64,000 nt of DNA from assembly GCF_036208045.1 (NCBI RefSeq), contig NZ_CP121472.1, positions 434,001 through 498,000 on the forward strand. Reading direction: 5' to 3'. Below are positions 16,463 through 24,541 of the stretch, piece by piece. Made by a program: the position numbers and the translations under genes. Origin of the DNA: Thiorhodovibrio winogradskyi (GTDB lineage: Bacteria; Pseudomonadota; Gammaproteobacteria; Chromatiales; Chromatiaceae). The notes under the pieces were generated by a model. It saw only the letters and a list, made by a program, of their open reading frames with translations, made no database searches and was not told where the DNA came from. The first letter of the stretch is position 1, and each line of letters starts with the position of its first letter.

Positions 16463-18058
16463 TTACGCGCCCCAAACCCCGATACTGAAACCTTCAAGGC
16501 TCGCAGGCTTGTGCCAGATCTTCTTGTTCCAAGAGACCTTGGGGTTGCGGTTGAAGATGACCAAGTGGGCCTCGTCGGCGCCGACCCGCCGGCAATAGTC
16601 CAGGGTCTGCGCCAAGCCGGTCTGGATCACCGCATCGAGCTTGCCGCGCAGCAGCTTGAGTTCAATCACCACCCGTTGCAACGGCCCGTACATGCCCTGC
16701 TCCGGGTCCAGCGGCCATTCGATCAGCAGATCGGTGCGCTTGCGCCCGAGGCCGTATTCTCTTGTTAGACGGCCACCGCCATTGATGATGCGCTGCAGGA
16801 AGGCCTGCATCAGCAACTGCGGGGCGGCCTCCTTGTAATCAAAGCCCTCACTCCAGCTGTCGGAGTGTTCGCGGAAGAATTGCTGGAAGGCGGCCAGCAG
16901 TTTGGGCATGTTGAGACTGTGGTCGGCATTCAGGTACCAGCTCTGCTGCTGAACCAGGGTGTCCTGCAGTACGCTGGTCAGCTCCCGTGGCAAGACCTCT
17001 TGGTAGATGCGGTTGCTGATGCGGAGCTGCGGTTTGCGTTCGATCAGGCCCAGGTCGGTGACATATTGCAGGTCGTCTTCTGGCATCCGCAGGCCGGTTT
17101 CCTCACCCACCAGCAGGGCCTGCACCACCTGGCGTACCCGGGACTCTTTGAGCTTATCGCTGAGCTGATCCAGATGGGTGGCGCGCGATTGGATCAGGCG
17201 CTCGCGGGCGGCCTGGTAGTCGATCAGGCCGATGGGCTGGCTGCGATCGCGTGCGGCCCTGTTCTTCCAGGTCACCTCATAGCCCAGGGCATTGACTAGC
17301 CAGGGCTGGCCGCGGCTGTCTTCCCACAGATCGGGGAAGATGGCTTCATCGAACACCTGGCCGGTGGCCTCGGTATGTTGCAACCAGAGGGCGCGGGTCT
17401 CGGCCTCGGTGAAATTCCCCATGCGCAGTGATTCAGCTTTGATGTTGAAGGCACTGCCACCGGTGATGACCTGGGCGCCTTCCTGCTCCAGGCGGTAGTC
17501 GCGCACGTCGCGCACGCCGCAGAGGACGATGGATTGCGGGAAGGACTCGGGGCGCTGGGCGTAGCCGGCGCGGATCTGGCGCAGCAAGGAGATCAGGGTG
17601 TCGCCGACCAGGGCGTCGACCTCGTCGAGCAACAGGACGGTGGGCTGGGTGGCCGTTGCCGCCCATTGTGTCAGGAGCCGAGTGAGCAGATGTTGCGGCT
17701 GGGTCTCGGGCTTGTTGCTTCTGTACCAGGCCAGTAGATCAGGGTGGTGGGTATCGCGGGCAATGGCATCCACCATGGCCTCACAGGCCGCCGGAATCCC
17801 CTGCGTCTCATCTCCGCGCGCCGCCTGGGCGCCTTCGATGTTGGCGTAGGCACAGGCATGGTCGCCACAGCCATTGAGCGCCTGCATCATCGCCAGCAGG
17901 GTACTGGTCTTGCCGGTCTGGCGCGGGGCGTGTAGCACAAAGTAGCGCTGCTCGCGGATCAGTTGCTGAACCTCTTCCCAGTCCAGACGCTGTAACCGCG
18001 GCAGGTGGTAGTGCATCTCCGGCTTGATCGGGCCGGCGTTGTTGAAAAAACGCTGCAT
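16463..18058 (-). CDS. P-loop ATPase with C-terminal PD-(D/E)XK domain, copy 2
   Basis: A 531-residue paralogue of the gene at 5725-7326, with the same MQRFFNNAGPIKP start, Walker A APRQTGKTSTL, TVLLLDEVDAL and C-terminal RTDLLIEW...VIELKLLRG. Identity reaches synonymous positions across most of the gene. Two blocks are different. The first (about 17651-17782, before Walker B) reads AMVDAIARDTHHPDLLAWYR instead of AIARSIEDYTQNPALNQWW. The second (about 16927-17145, in the winged-helix-like middle) differs in sequence and slightly in length. Both genes are open and may be expressed. The pattern is a mosaic, not a uniform paralogue divergence. Confidence 0.85.
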   Translation of the reverse strand: MQRFFNNAGPIKPEMHYHLPRLQRLDWEEVQQLIREQRYFVLHAPRQTGKTSTLLAMMQALNGCGDHACAYANIEGAQAARGDETQGIPAACEAMVDAIARDTHHPDLLAWYRSNKPETQPQHLLTRLLTQWAATATQPTVLLLDEVDALVGDTLISLLRQIRAGYAQRPESFPQSIVLCGVRDVRDYRLEQEGAQVITGGSAFNIKAESLRMGNFTEAETRALWLQHTEATGQVFDEAIFPDLWEDSRGQPWLVNALGYEVTWKNRAARDRSQPIGLIDYQAARERLIQSRATHLDQLSDKLKESRVRQVVQALLVGEETGLRMPEDDLQYVTDLGLIERKPQLRISNRIYQEVLPRELTSVLQDTLVQQQSWYLNADHSLNMPKLLAAFQQFFREHSDSWSEGFDYKEAAPQLLMQAFLQRIINGGGRLTREYGLGRKRTDLLIEWPLDPEQGMYGPLQRVVIELKLLRGKLDAVIQTGLAQTLDYCRRVGADEAHLVIFNRNPKVSWNKKIWHKPASLEGFSIGVWGA

Positions 18059-18239
18059 GATGGTGCTCGCTACAGGGGTCAGAGGGCAGGGCAACAGCGC
18101 CCTCTGCGCGATGCGGCCGGGAGCTGGAGCGCCAGCGAGGGCTTTGTCGTTGCCCGCGGAAATCATAGCACTGGGCTCGCGGGCCTTGCTCCGCCGTTGC
18201 ATGTCGCCGCGGCATGAGCGTCGGCTGAGGGTCAACGAA

Positions 18240-18260
18240 CCCCGCCTATCCCTGGCGGGG
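18240..18260 (-). terminator. duplicated terminator hairpin
   Basis: Copy of the 7502-7531 hairpin: stem CCCCGCC, 7-base loop with one substitution, GGCGGGG. On the minus strand it is followed by GTTCG, so the T-run is weaker than in copy 1. Confidence 0.5.
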
Positions 18261-18267
18261 CCTGTGG

Positions 18268-18337
18268 CTGTTGGCTTACCCGAACAGCTCCGCGCCGAAC
18301 AGCGTCTCAACCAGCGCGGTGTTGGTCAGCGCACCCT
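18268..18337 (-). pseudogene. 3' remnant of the DUF4214 protein gene
   Basis: This short piece corresponds to the last codons of the gene at 7544 joined to codons about 126 residues further upstream. The missing 378 bp is a multiple of three. It proves that the duplicated unit once included at least the 3' end of the DUF4214 gene as well as the ATPase gene. Confidence 0.8.
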
Positions 18338-18360
18338 AAGACAACCTGATCTCAGGGAAT

Positions 18361-18456
18361 TTACGCTGAGCCCAATTTCAGCACCAAACGCAGATTGGTG
18401 CGGGGAAAAACCGTCTCGGTTTCATTCAGCTCCTCACAGAGTTTCCTGATTAGTGA
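18361..18456 (-). pseudogene. transposase C-terminal remnant
   Basis: On the minus strand 31 codons end at TAA (18361-18363) and include LCEELNETETVFP then TNLRLVLKLG. This is a typical DDE transposase C-terminus (a TETVFPGTxLRLVYKL-like ending). An in-frame TGA lies upstream, so only a scrap is left. The insertion sequence it came from probably caused the truncation of the duplication at 18337. Confidence 0.5.
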
Positions 18457-18589
18457 GCGTCCTCAGCACCCCGAAGCCACAGCTCTGATCGCGCTCCGAT
18501 TGTGGCCGCAGCGACGAGCAGGCGGTTGTGAAGGGAAACTGTTGGAGCTGAGGGAGCTTGCTAATCAGGAGTCATTATGAGTATTGGGG

Positions 18590-18800
18590 AGCAGGGCCAT
18601 GCCCAGGCTCGGTTGCAATTCGGTGATCAGGCGTTGATCCACGCCTTGTCGTTGCCAGGCAGGCAACACGACCAGCGAGCACAAACGCGCCCCCTCGGGC
18701 AGGCGCTCGGCAATGGCCAAGCCGATCAGGTTGCCGTCCAGCGCGGCGGATAGGCCTACGAGTTCGCCGCGGGGCGGTTGCCTGGCCCAATGGGGCAACA
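18590..18800 (-). pseudogene. GNAT acetyltransferase fragment
   Basis: About 65 codons include LIGLAIAERLPEGARLCSLV and VLPAWQRQGVDQRLITELQ. This is the strand 4 plus Q/RxxG-type acetyl-CoA binding segment of GNAT enzymes, although the usual second G is altered to D. The N- and C-terminal parts are missing. Upstream it is fused out of frame to hsdM-like DNA. Confidence 0.6.
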
Positions 18801-19145
18801 GCCCGGGGGCAAGCCAGGGTGCGCAAGAGCATGGCGGTCAGGCAGACGGCGTGGGTTTCGGGCTCCAACTCCTGACCATGGGGAATGTGTGCTGGCGGAA
18901 CTTGGAAACGGCTGCCGTGATCGGCGACATGATTCATGGCGTCGGTGAGAAAGCCGCCCGTCCCACAGGCAGGATCGTAGAGCGTTCGGATCAGACCCGG
19001 TTGGGACTCGAACAGGGCGTCGTCTGGGTCCAGCAAGAGGGTGATGGTGTTGGTGAAGTCGAACTGCTCGAAAATGACGCGCGCGTTGTCCGAGAATCGG
19101 GCAATGTAGTCCTGAAGATATTGAGTGCGCCGCGCCTTGGATGCT
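18800..19145 (-). pseudogene. type I restriction methyltransferase (hsdM) fragment
   Basis: The minus-strand frame reads YIARFSDNARVIFEQFDF, then LIRTLYDPACGTGGFL (SAM-binding motif I of N6-adenine methylases) and HGQELEPETHAVCLTAMLL. This is the central HsdM/N6_Mtase segment. Both ends are lost: upstream runs into the tRNA attachment region, and downstream fuses to a GNAT fragment. It is a relic of an earlier type I restriction locus at this tRNA site. Confidence 0.75.
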
Positions 19146-19165
19146 AGCGGGCCTGAACAGCAAAA

Positions 19166-19194
19166 AAGGGGTTAAGCTGAAAACTTAACCCCTT
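19166..19194 (-). terminator. terminator downstream of the partial tRNA copy
   Basis: On the minus strand AAGGGGTTAAG, a 7-base loop and CTTAACCCCTT form a perfect 11-bp stem followed by TTTT. It lies directly after the 3' tRNA fragment. One arm belongs to the 77-bp repeat and the other is chromosomal. Confidence 0.8.
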
Positions 19195-19262
19195 GATCTT
19201 ACAATGGTACCGGGAGCCGGACTCGAACCGGCACGGTGTTGCCACCGTCAGATTTTGAGTCT
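19186..19262 (-). repeat. att repeat (distal), 77 bp
   Basis: Perfect direct repeat of 37961-38037. It contains the 3' part of tRNA-Leu, from the anticodon loop to the CCA end, plus one arm of the terminator. It marks the left end of the integrative element. Confidence 0.95.
19205..19262 (-). tRNA. tRNA-Leu 3' fragment (attachment-site copy)
   Basis: 58 bases identical to the 3' part of the tRNA-Leu at 37980-38066, including variable arm, T-arm and encoded CCA. Identity stops after the anticodon loop, so it cannot be a functional tRNA. It is the element-distal half of the integration duplication. Confidence 0.9.
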
Positions 19263-19363
19263 TGATGATACAACAAGTTACAACAATCTGCAGCAAAAAA
19301 ACAGCAAGTTAGGGCTCATGTTTTGTTGCCGCTTGTTGCCAAAAGTCGCTGCAATTCGACTCG

Positions 19364-19383
19364 AAGTGCGCCATGAGTGCGCC
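19364..19383 (+). promoter_or_regulatory. candidate integrase arm-type site, left end
   Basis: AAGTGCGCCATGAGTGCGCC contains two GTGCGCC heptamers 11 bp apart. A near-identical 20-mer lies in the same orientation at 37899-37918, just inside the other end of the element. Paired arm-site repeats near both att cores are typical of tyrosine-integrase elements. Confidence 0.5.
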
Positions 19384-19438
19384 ACCGGTTTGTTGGTTTC
19401 CCGGTAGTTGCTAAATCACCACGGCGCCCAAGGAGAAA

Positions 19439-20278
19439 TTAGGCGGAGGCAAAGTTGAGGATATGCTGGCGGTTCGCATATTCCGTCACGTCAACGCCGG
19501 TCTCTTCCAGGCGCCCCACAATATCGGCGAAGGCACGCTGACGGCGTTCGTCATTCTTCCCTGGACCGCTGACTGTGAACAGCACTTTCTCGGGGAGTCT
19601 GTCGCGCTGTTTCAGCTCGCTGACACGAAACAGCCAAGCGGCGCCATGCTCAATGATCTTGCTTGGCTGATTTTGGGCGAGATGCAGGGGCTTGATGGCC
19701 TTGACTGGCCGTTGACCGATTTGCTCGACGAAGGGAAAGGTCGCTTGATAGTCCTCGTCACCGAGGGCGATGCGTTGGAAGCGCTCGCCGAGTTGCGCCT
19801 TGTACAGCCATTTGCGCAGACCATTTTCGAGGATTGTTTCCTGATAGTGTCGTGTCACGAAACTGCGTTCGACATAAAACTCGAAAAGTTCCTTTAATTT
19901 CTCCTTGGGGTCGTCTGCCAGCACGATGCCGGGATCGCTGAAGCGCAGGATGCTTTCACGGGGACGAATCAGTTCGTTGAAAAGGTCTCGTGCCAGGTCG
20001 AGATCGACCGTGCTTCTGCGGCCGTCGAATCCGTTGGCTTTAAGGATTCCGTGAATTCTCCCTAGTTCCTCTCTCAGCGCCCGAATCGCTTCACGATAGA
20101 ATTTGCCATCAATCTCGTCAAAAAAATCGGTTATGCGCTTGCAGCGGCGGTATTGGAGCTTGAAGTCGAAATACCGCGCTTTCGGCGCCATCATTAGAAC
20201 GCCCGCGTTGGCGAATTCGCCTGTCTCCACAAAGGGTACGAATCGTATAATTACATAGTGGCAGGCAATCTTGTTCAT
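19439..20278 (-). CDS. DUF3037 family protein
   Basis: A 279-residue protein starting HYVIIRFVPFVETGEFANAG, the signature of DUF3037. No catalytic motif is known; the rest is mixed alpha/beta without membrane segments. It overlaps the HipA-like kinase stop by ATGA (20275-20278) and is the last gene of the six-gene cargo operon. DUF3037 genes are commonly found directly next to HipA-like kinases of the same type, so it is probably the kinase's partner, perhaps a substrate, antitoxin or regulator. That role is inferred from pairing alone. Confidence 0.85.
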   Translation of the reverse strand: MNKIACHYVIIRFVPFVETGEFANAGVLMMAPKARYFDFKLQYRRCKRITDFFDEIDGKFYREAIRALREELGRIHGILKANGFDGRRSTVDLDLARDLFNELIRPRESILRFSDPGIVLADDPKEKLKELFEFYVERSFVTRHYQETILENGLRKWLYKAQLGERFQRIALGDEDYQATFPFVEQIGQRPVKAIKPLHLAQNQPSKIIEHGAAWLFRVSELKQRDRLPEKVLFTVSGPGKNDERRQRAFADIVGRLEETGVDVTEYANRQHILNFASA

Positions 20279-21009
20279 GGTGCTGTCCAGAAATCGTCGC
20301 GCTCGTGTCTCTTGAGGAGTTGATAGGCCATATCCAGGTCGAAGTCCGCAGCGATGGTCATTTCGGGGTCAGCAAACAACCATGCCTCGGGGATTGCGGC
20401 GACGACCTCGGGCCAATCGGCCAGCACCGAGGCGAAGCGGGCATTGTAGTCATGGCGCTTGAGCATATCACCAAGGATGTTGGACCACTGAGCGGCAAAG
20501 ACATGATGGCCTCTAACGCCACCGGCATCGAGGTCGGGGTCGAACGCTTGATTGTGGTCGATGACGATCAGTTCGCGTGATGCAGGATTCCAGAATAAGT
20601 TTGGATTGCCGCCCCGTTCAGTCAACAACCGGTCGCCGTTGTGAATCCACCAGTCGAAAACCAGCACATCTTGCTGAATCCCGTCGGGAACCTCGCGGAC
20701 TGTCGAGATTGTCAGTTCCATGGCTTCCTGCCGAAGTGATCCAAAGGCCAACCCCGATCCCAATTCTGAAAGTGTCAACCCTCCGCCTGCCTCACTCAAT
20801 TCTTCAGGGACATCCACAAGGTGGAAAGGCGCAATCGGCAAGCCGAAGGCCAACGCCAGTTTGCCGGCGATCCATTCGCAAATCTGGCTTCGCCGACCCG
20901 CGCCAATCCCTTTGACGAAGTAGATTTCACCATCATCGCCTCGGCAGATAAATGGCTGCGTCATTCCCTGCTCGGATCGCCGCAGCACTTCGACGATCTG
21001 TATCGTCAC
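20275..21009 (-). CDS. HipA-like Ser/Thr kinase (HipA_2 type)
   Basis: A 244-residue single-domain kinase related to HipA toxins. The ATP-binding lysine is in DGEIYFVKG. The catalytic loop region is DVLVFDWWIHNGDR near residue 123, with GGNPNLFW, and the metal-binding aspartate is in LIVIDHNQAFD. All look intact, so activity is expected. A GTG start at 21009 is chosen because it overlaps the Res stop as GTGA and gives the usual family N-terminus (IQIVEVLRRSEQGMTQPFIC); an ATG further up lies inside res. It lacks the HipA N-subdomain-1, as expected for the short HipA_2 type. It is coupled to the DUF3037 gene downstream by ATGA. Confidence 0.85.
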   Translation of the reverse strand: MTIQIVEVLRRSEQGMTQPFICRGDDGEIYFVKGIGAGRRSQICEWIAGKLALAFGLPIAPFHLVDVPEELSEAGGGLTLSELGSGLAFGSLRQEAMELTISTVREVPDGIQQDVLVFDWWIHNGDRLLTERGGNPNLFWNPASRELIVIDHNQAFDPDLDAGGVRGHHVFAAQWSNILGDMLKRHDYNARFASVLADWPEVVAAIPEAWLFADPEMTIAADFDLDMAYQLLKRHERDDFWTAP

Positions 21010-24000
21010 GAAATTCCTCGGCCACCCTGCCTTGCAACCTTGCACAGATGCCCAATCTCCCGATTCAGCAGATCAGCATCGCGGCACACATGAAAGTCCC
21101 AGCGTCCGAGCTTGCCCCAGTTGTTCACCGCCGCGACCCAACGCTTGGCCGCGCCATGCTTGGCCTTGGTCTTGTCGTCCTCGAAGCCTTTGACCTCCAA
21201 CAAGAGCGTGAAATTCACGTCTTCCAGGTTGAGCCGCACCAGAAAGTCCGGCCCATAGTTGTGCGCAATCCCCATGTACTCATAGGGGATGACGAGTCCC
21301 AAGTTGTCGTTGCGCGCGTAGCAGCGCACGGTGTCTTGGCTGACGCACTGCTCCAGCCGGAAGGCGACGGTCGCTTCCCATTTTTCGGTATCGAGCACCA
21401 CCTGATCGATGTGGCTGTACTGGGTGGCATGAACCGGCCGCGTGGTCTTGAAGTTGACATCAGCCGTGGTTCCCATCGGCTGGTAGCGATTCAACAGCGG
21501 CAGCAAGGGTGCTTCGCCCGCGCTGTCGTCTGGCACGATGGCGTCGCGGACGCGCTCGACGATGCGTTCCACATACTTTTGCAGCCCCAGCTCGCAGCGG
21601 CTCTGTCCTGACAGTCCTTTGAAATCGACTTTGCGGGCGGTATAGGCTTGAACAAAGCGATAGACCTGCGGGAAAAGCTGATGGCGCGACTTGAGCTGCA
21701 ACACCCGTCGCTCGCGGTCATCCGCCCCACCGACGCCCTGCTCCAGATCGCGCACGATCATGCGCGCTATCTCAAACTGAATGGTTTGCAAGTGGGTCTG
21801 GGCATAATAGTCGTCGCGATTTTGTTCCTGAAAACCGAATTGGGCGCTCGATTTTGACGCCGGGCCGACCTGATAACCGACCGCCGCGCGCACGAAGGTG
21901 GCCGTCGGCTCCTGATTGGGTTCAATCTGTAGCCCCTCCATGGCGTCGATGTCACAGCGAATCTGATTCTTGATCAAAGCGAAGGCATAGCCCTCGACGA
22001 CCGGAAAACGCATCTCCCAAGCCGCACGGGTCGGATCGGCCTTGACATGGTTTTTTGTCTCATCCTCCGGCGGTGGTCCGCCGCCGGTCTCGCGTCCTTT
22101 GTAGGGGATGACTGAGAACGGAATCCCATAGACATCGACATATTCCTCGGTCAGCAGTCCGGTCTCGGGATCTGGGGTATAGTCCATCCGTCGCAGACCA
22201 CGCCCCACGACCTGTTCGCACAGCAGTTGGCTACCGAAGGCGCGCAATCCGAGAATCTGAGTGACATTGTTGGCGTCCCAGCCCTCGGTGAGCATCGACA
22301 CTGAAACCACACAGCGCACATGCTCGCCGGGTTCGCCCACCTTCCCCACGGTCGCGACCACGCGCCGCAAGGCTTCCGCCGCATCGCTGCGGCGCTTGGC
22401 GGGGTCTTCGGACTCGGCTTCCGCCAAGAGCTTGGAGTCGATCCGAATCGTATGCTTGACCTCGGCGGTGTTGGAGAAGAATTCCGGGTAGATTTCTCCT
22501 TTGCCATAAACCGTGATCGACTTCGGCTTGGCTTTCTTGCGCCGTTTGCGCGGGCTTGCCTGAGAACCGTCCGCTTGGCTGTCGCCGGCCGCGACCGCCT
22601 CGACATCGGCCTGGGTGACTTGCTCGACCTGCTCCTCGCCGCTGATCTTGCGATAGAACACCTCGGCGATGTCGGTGTTATCGCAGACCAGAATCAGCAC
22701 GGGTGGCGCCTGCTCCTGTCCTGGCGTCGCCGCCTGCATCTGGCGAAACCGCTCCACCCACTGACCCGCCATCTGCACCAGCGCGCCCTGCGCCTCGCGA
22801 TAAACCACCTCGGGCTTGGGTTTCTTTGCGCGCCCAGGGAGAAATTCGGCCGGCTGCAAGCGCCCGCGTAGCCCCTCCCAGAGCCGGAAGTAATAGGGGT
22901 CTGGTCGCCCTGTGGTGTCCTGCACCGGCAGGCGCGGGATTTTCACCAGACCGCTTTCGATGGCATCGACCAGACCAAAATCACTCACGATCCAGGGAAA
23001 GGGTCGGCCCTCCGGGTGCCCGCTGCCTTGGAGATAAAAGGGCGTGGCTGACAGATCCACGCACCAGGCGATCCCTCGCTCGCCGTGCCCCAAGGCATTA
23101 TTGAGCTTGTCCAGTCCTTCAACCCACACCGTCGCCTCGCGGATCATGTCGCCTAATTGCGAGGGCAACTCATTGGCCAGTGACAGGGTTTGTTGATCCG
23201 GACGCCAGCAATGGTGCCCCTCGTCATTCAGCACCAAAATCGGCATTCGGTCGGTCAGATCCTTCAGAATGCGCTCGGCGAAAACCTCCCGGGTCTCCGG
23301 TCCCTTATCGACCACCGCCCAAGTCTTGTCACCCTCCTTGTGCGCGGATTCGGGCGCGAAGCCATGCCAATTCATGACCATCACCTTGCCAGTTTGCAGC
23401 AAGGGACGGTACTTCATCGGCACCAGATCGAAGACAGTGTAGTAATTGCCCTCAATGTCGGGGCGCAATACTTGCAAGCGCTCCTTGACAGTCAGATTGG
23501 GGCAACAGACCAGCACTGCGTTGGGATACTCGCGGCTGGCACGATGCGTGCCGCGATTGCAGAAGGCCCAGGCGATCAACATGGCCATGACGACGGTTTT
23601 GCCGGAACCAGTCGCCATCTTGCACGCCAGTCGCGTCAATGGCCGCAGATCCGGATTGGCGGGCTGATCGCACAGGGTGGGATGGAAATCTGCCGTGCCC
23701 GCGTCGAAGGTCGGCTTCTCCCCGGCCAGCAGGCGGCGAATGTCCTCATCCGAAACCGAGAAGTTGCGAAATCCGGTGCGCGAGGAACGGCGCGGCAGGC
23801 GCAGTTCGACCAGATAAATCAGGGTTTCGACCGCTTCACGCTGGCAGAAAAACAGTCGCCGGGGTGCATCCGCGCGTGCCCAATGGGCGAGCAGCGCACG
23901 GGTGACGTTCGAGGCGCCCCGGTAGTCGGCCTCGCGCCAGCGGCGCACATCATCGCGCAGCCGGTTGACCAATGGCAGATCGTCATGTTGCTCGTCACCG

Positions 24001-24203
24001 AACATGTCGCCCTGAGTGATCGCCGAGCCGGCGCGGTCGGTCTTGTACCAATAGCCAGCCGGGCGCCGCGCCAGCGTCTTGAGAGCCGCACCGGTGGTTC
24101 GCTCATACTCCCAATGGGCGTCAGGCTCCAGATACGGATTGCAGATCACCGGCCTGTCAACCGGCTGGAGTGGAATCTCGGCTTGGGACATGGATGCGGT
24201 CAT
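21006..24203 (-). CDS. type III-like restriction subunit (SF2 helicase plus nuclease)
   Basis: A 1065-residue protein. The DEAD/ResIII helicase core has Walker A LACKMATGSGKTVVMAM near residue 200, motif II LVLNDEGHHCW, LTEGWDANNVTQ and motif VI QVVGRGLRR. A PD-(D/E)XK nuclease signature closes the protein: NYGPDFLVRL then LLLEVKGFEDDK, near residues 990-1020. This is the organisation of BPTD_3080/type III Res subunits, which translocate on DNA and cut after meeting unmodified sites. The start at 24203 overlaps the antitoxin stop by ATGA. The matching methyltransferase lies two genes upstream, separated by a toxin-antitoxin pair. All motor and nuclease motifs look intact. Confidence 0.9.
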   Translation of the reverse strand: MTASMSQAEIPLQPVDRPVICNPYLEPDAHWEYERTTGAALKTLARRPAGYWYKTDRAGSAITQGDMFGDEQHDDLPLVNRLRDDVRRWREADYRGASNVTRALLAHWARADAPRRLFFCQREAVETLIYLVELRLPRRSSRTGFRNFSVSDEDIRRLLAGEKPTFDAGTADFHPTLCDQPANPDLRPLTRLACKMATGSGKTVVMAMLIAWAFCNRGTHRASREYPNAVLVCCPNLTVKERLQVLRPDIEGNYYTVFDLVPMKYRPLLQTGKVMVMNWHGFAPESAHKEGDKTWAVVDKGPETREVFAERILKDLTDRMPILVLNDEGHHCWRPDQQTLSLANELPSQLGDMIREATVWVEGLDKLNNALGHGERGIAWCVDLSATPFYLQGSGHPEGRPFPWIVSDFGLVDAIESGLVKIPRLPVQDTTGRPDPYYFRLWEGLRGRLQPAEFLPGRAKKPKPEVVYREAQGALVQMAGQWVERFRQMQAATPGQEQAPPVLILVCDNTDIAEVFYRKISGEEQVEQVTQADVEAVAAGDSQADGSQASPRKRRKKAKPKSITVYGKGEIYPEFFSNTAEVKHTIRIDSKLLAEAESEDPAKRRSDAAEALRRVVATVGKVGEPGEHVRCVVSVSMLTEGWDANNVTQILGLRAFGSQLLCEQVVGRGLRRMDYTPDPETGLLTEEYVDVYGIPFSVIPYKGRETGGGPPPEDETKNHVKADPTRAAWEMRFPVVEGYAFALIKNQIRCDIDAMEGLQIEPNQEPTATFVRAAVGYQVGPASKSSAQFGFQEQNRDDYYAQTHLQTIQFEIARMIVRDLEQGVGGADDRERRVLQLKSRHQLFPQVYRFVQAYTARKVDFKGLSGQSRCELGLQKYVERIVERVRDAIVPDDSAGEAPLLPLLNRYQPMGTTADVNFKTTRPVHATQYSHIDQVVLDTEKWEATVAFRLEQCVSQDTVRCYARNDNLGLVIPYEYMGIAHNYGPDFLVRLNLEDVNFTLLLEVKGFEDDKTKAKHGAAKRWVAAVNNWGKLGRWDFHVCRDADLLNREIGHLCKVARQGGRGIS

Positions 24204-24541
24204 GCCGCCTTTGCGACCAATTCCAGACGCACCTCATCGTAGGGCAGATGCAATTGGCCCTCGGCGGTTCTGTCGATGAGACCGCAGTTCACCAACGCCC
24301 GCGCATCGGCCTGGACGGTATCGGCATCGCTGTGCAGACGGCGGGCTAGCTCGCGCGGCTCCAGCGGGCCGGCACCGGTCAACGCCCTGACGATGGCCCA
24401 GCGAGGCGGAGTCAGGGTCGATAGCAATGTCCCCTCGTCCGGGAAGGTATAGGCGCAGCCTTGCGGTTCTCCGCGAAAAGCCGATTGCATGCTGGCCTTG
24501 ACCGCGTCGAACCCGGCAACATCAATTCTCAGCGTCGTCAT
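24200..24541 (-). CDS. tumA: TumA-like HTH antitoxin
   Basis: A protein of about 113 residues with a winged helix-turn-helix of the HVO_A0114/MarR-like type (PPRWAIVRALTGAGPLEPRE, ARRLHSDADTVQADARALV). It follows the TumE toxin gene, as TumA antitoxins do. The start at ATG 24541 has GAGGGAAA nine bases upstream; an alternative in-frame ATG lies at 24556. It overlaps the toxin stop by 20 bases and the res start by 4. The family neutralises TumE and should autoregulate. Here it may also control restriction genes in the same transcript. Confidence 0.75.
   Translation of the reverse strand: MTTLRIDVAGFDAVKASMQSAFRGEPQGCAYTFPDEGTLLSTLTPPRWAIVRALTGAGPLEPRELARRLHSDADTVQADARALVNCGLIDRTAEGQLHLPYDEVRLELVAKAA

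Larger units (their letters stand above)
16465..18337. repeat. segmental duplication, copy 2 (with internal deletion)
   Basis: Second copy of 5727-7566 plus 7937-7983. At 18290-18297 the sequence jumps from the equivalent of 7566 to that of 7945, removing 378 bp between two CGCGCCGA repeats present in copy 1. Similarity to copy 1 ends at 18337, where transposase remnant DNA begins. Confidence 0.9.

Noticed and set aside
19204-19407. 67-residue plus-strand frame starting in the att repeat
   Set aside because: It reads through the tRNA fragment in antisense and has no coding features.
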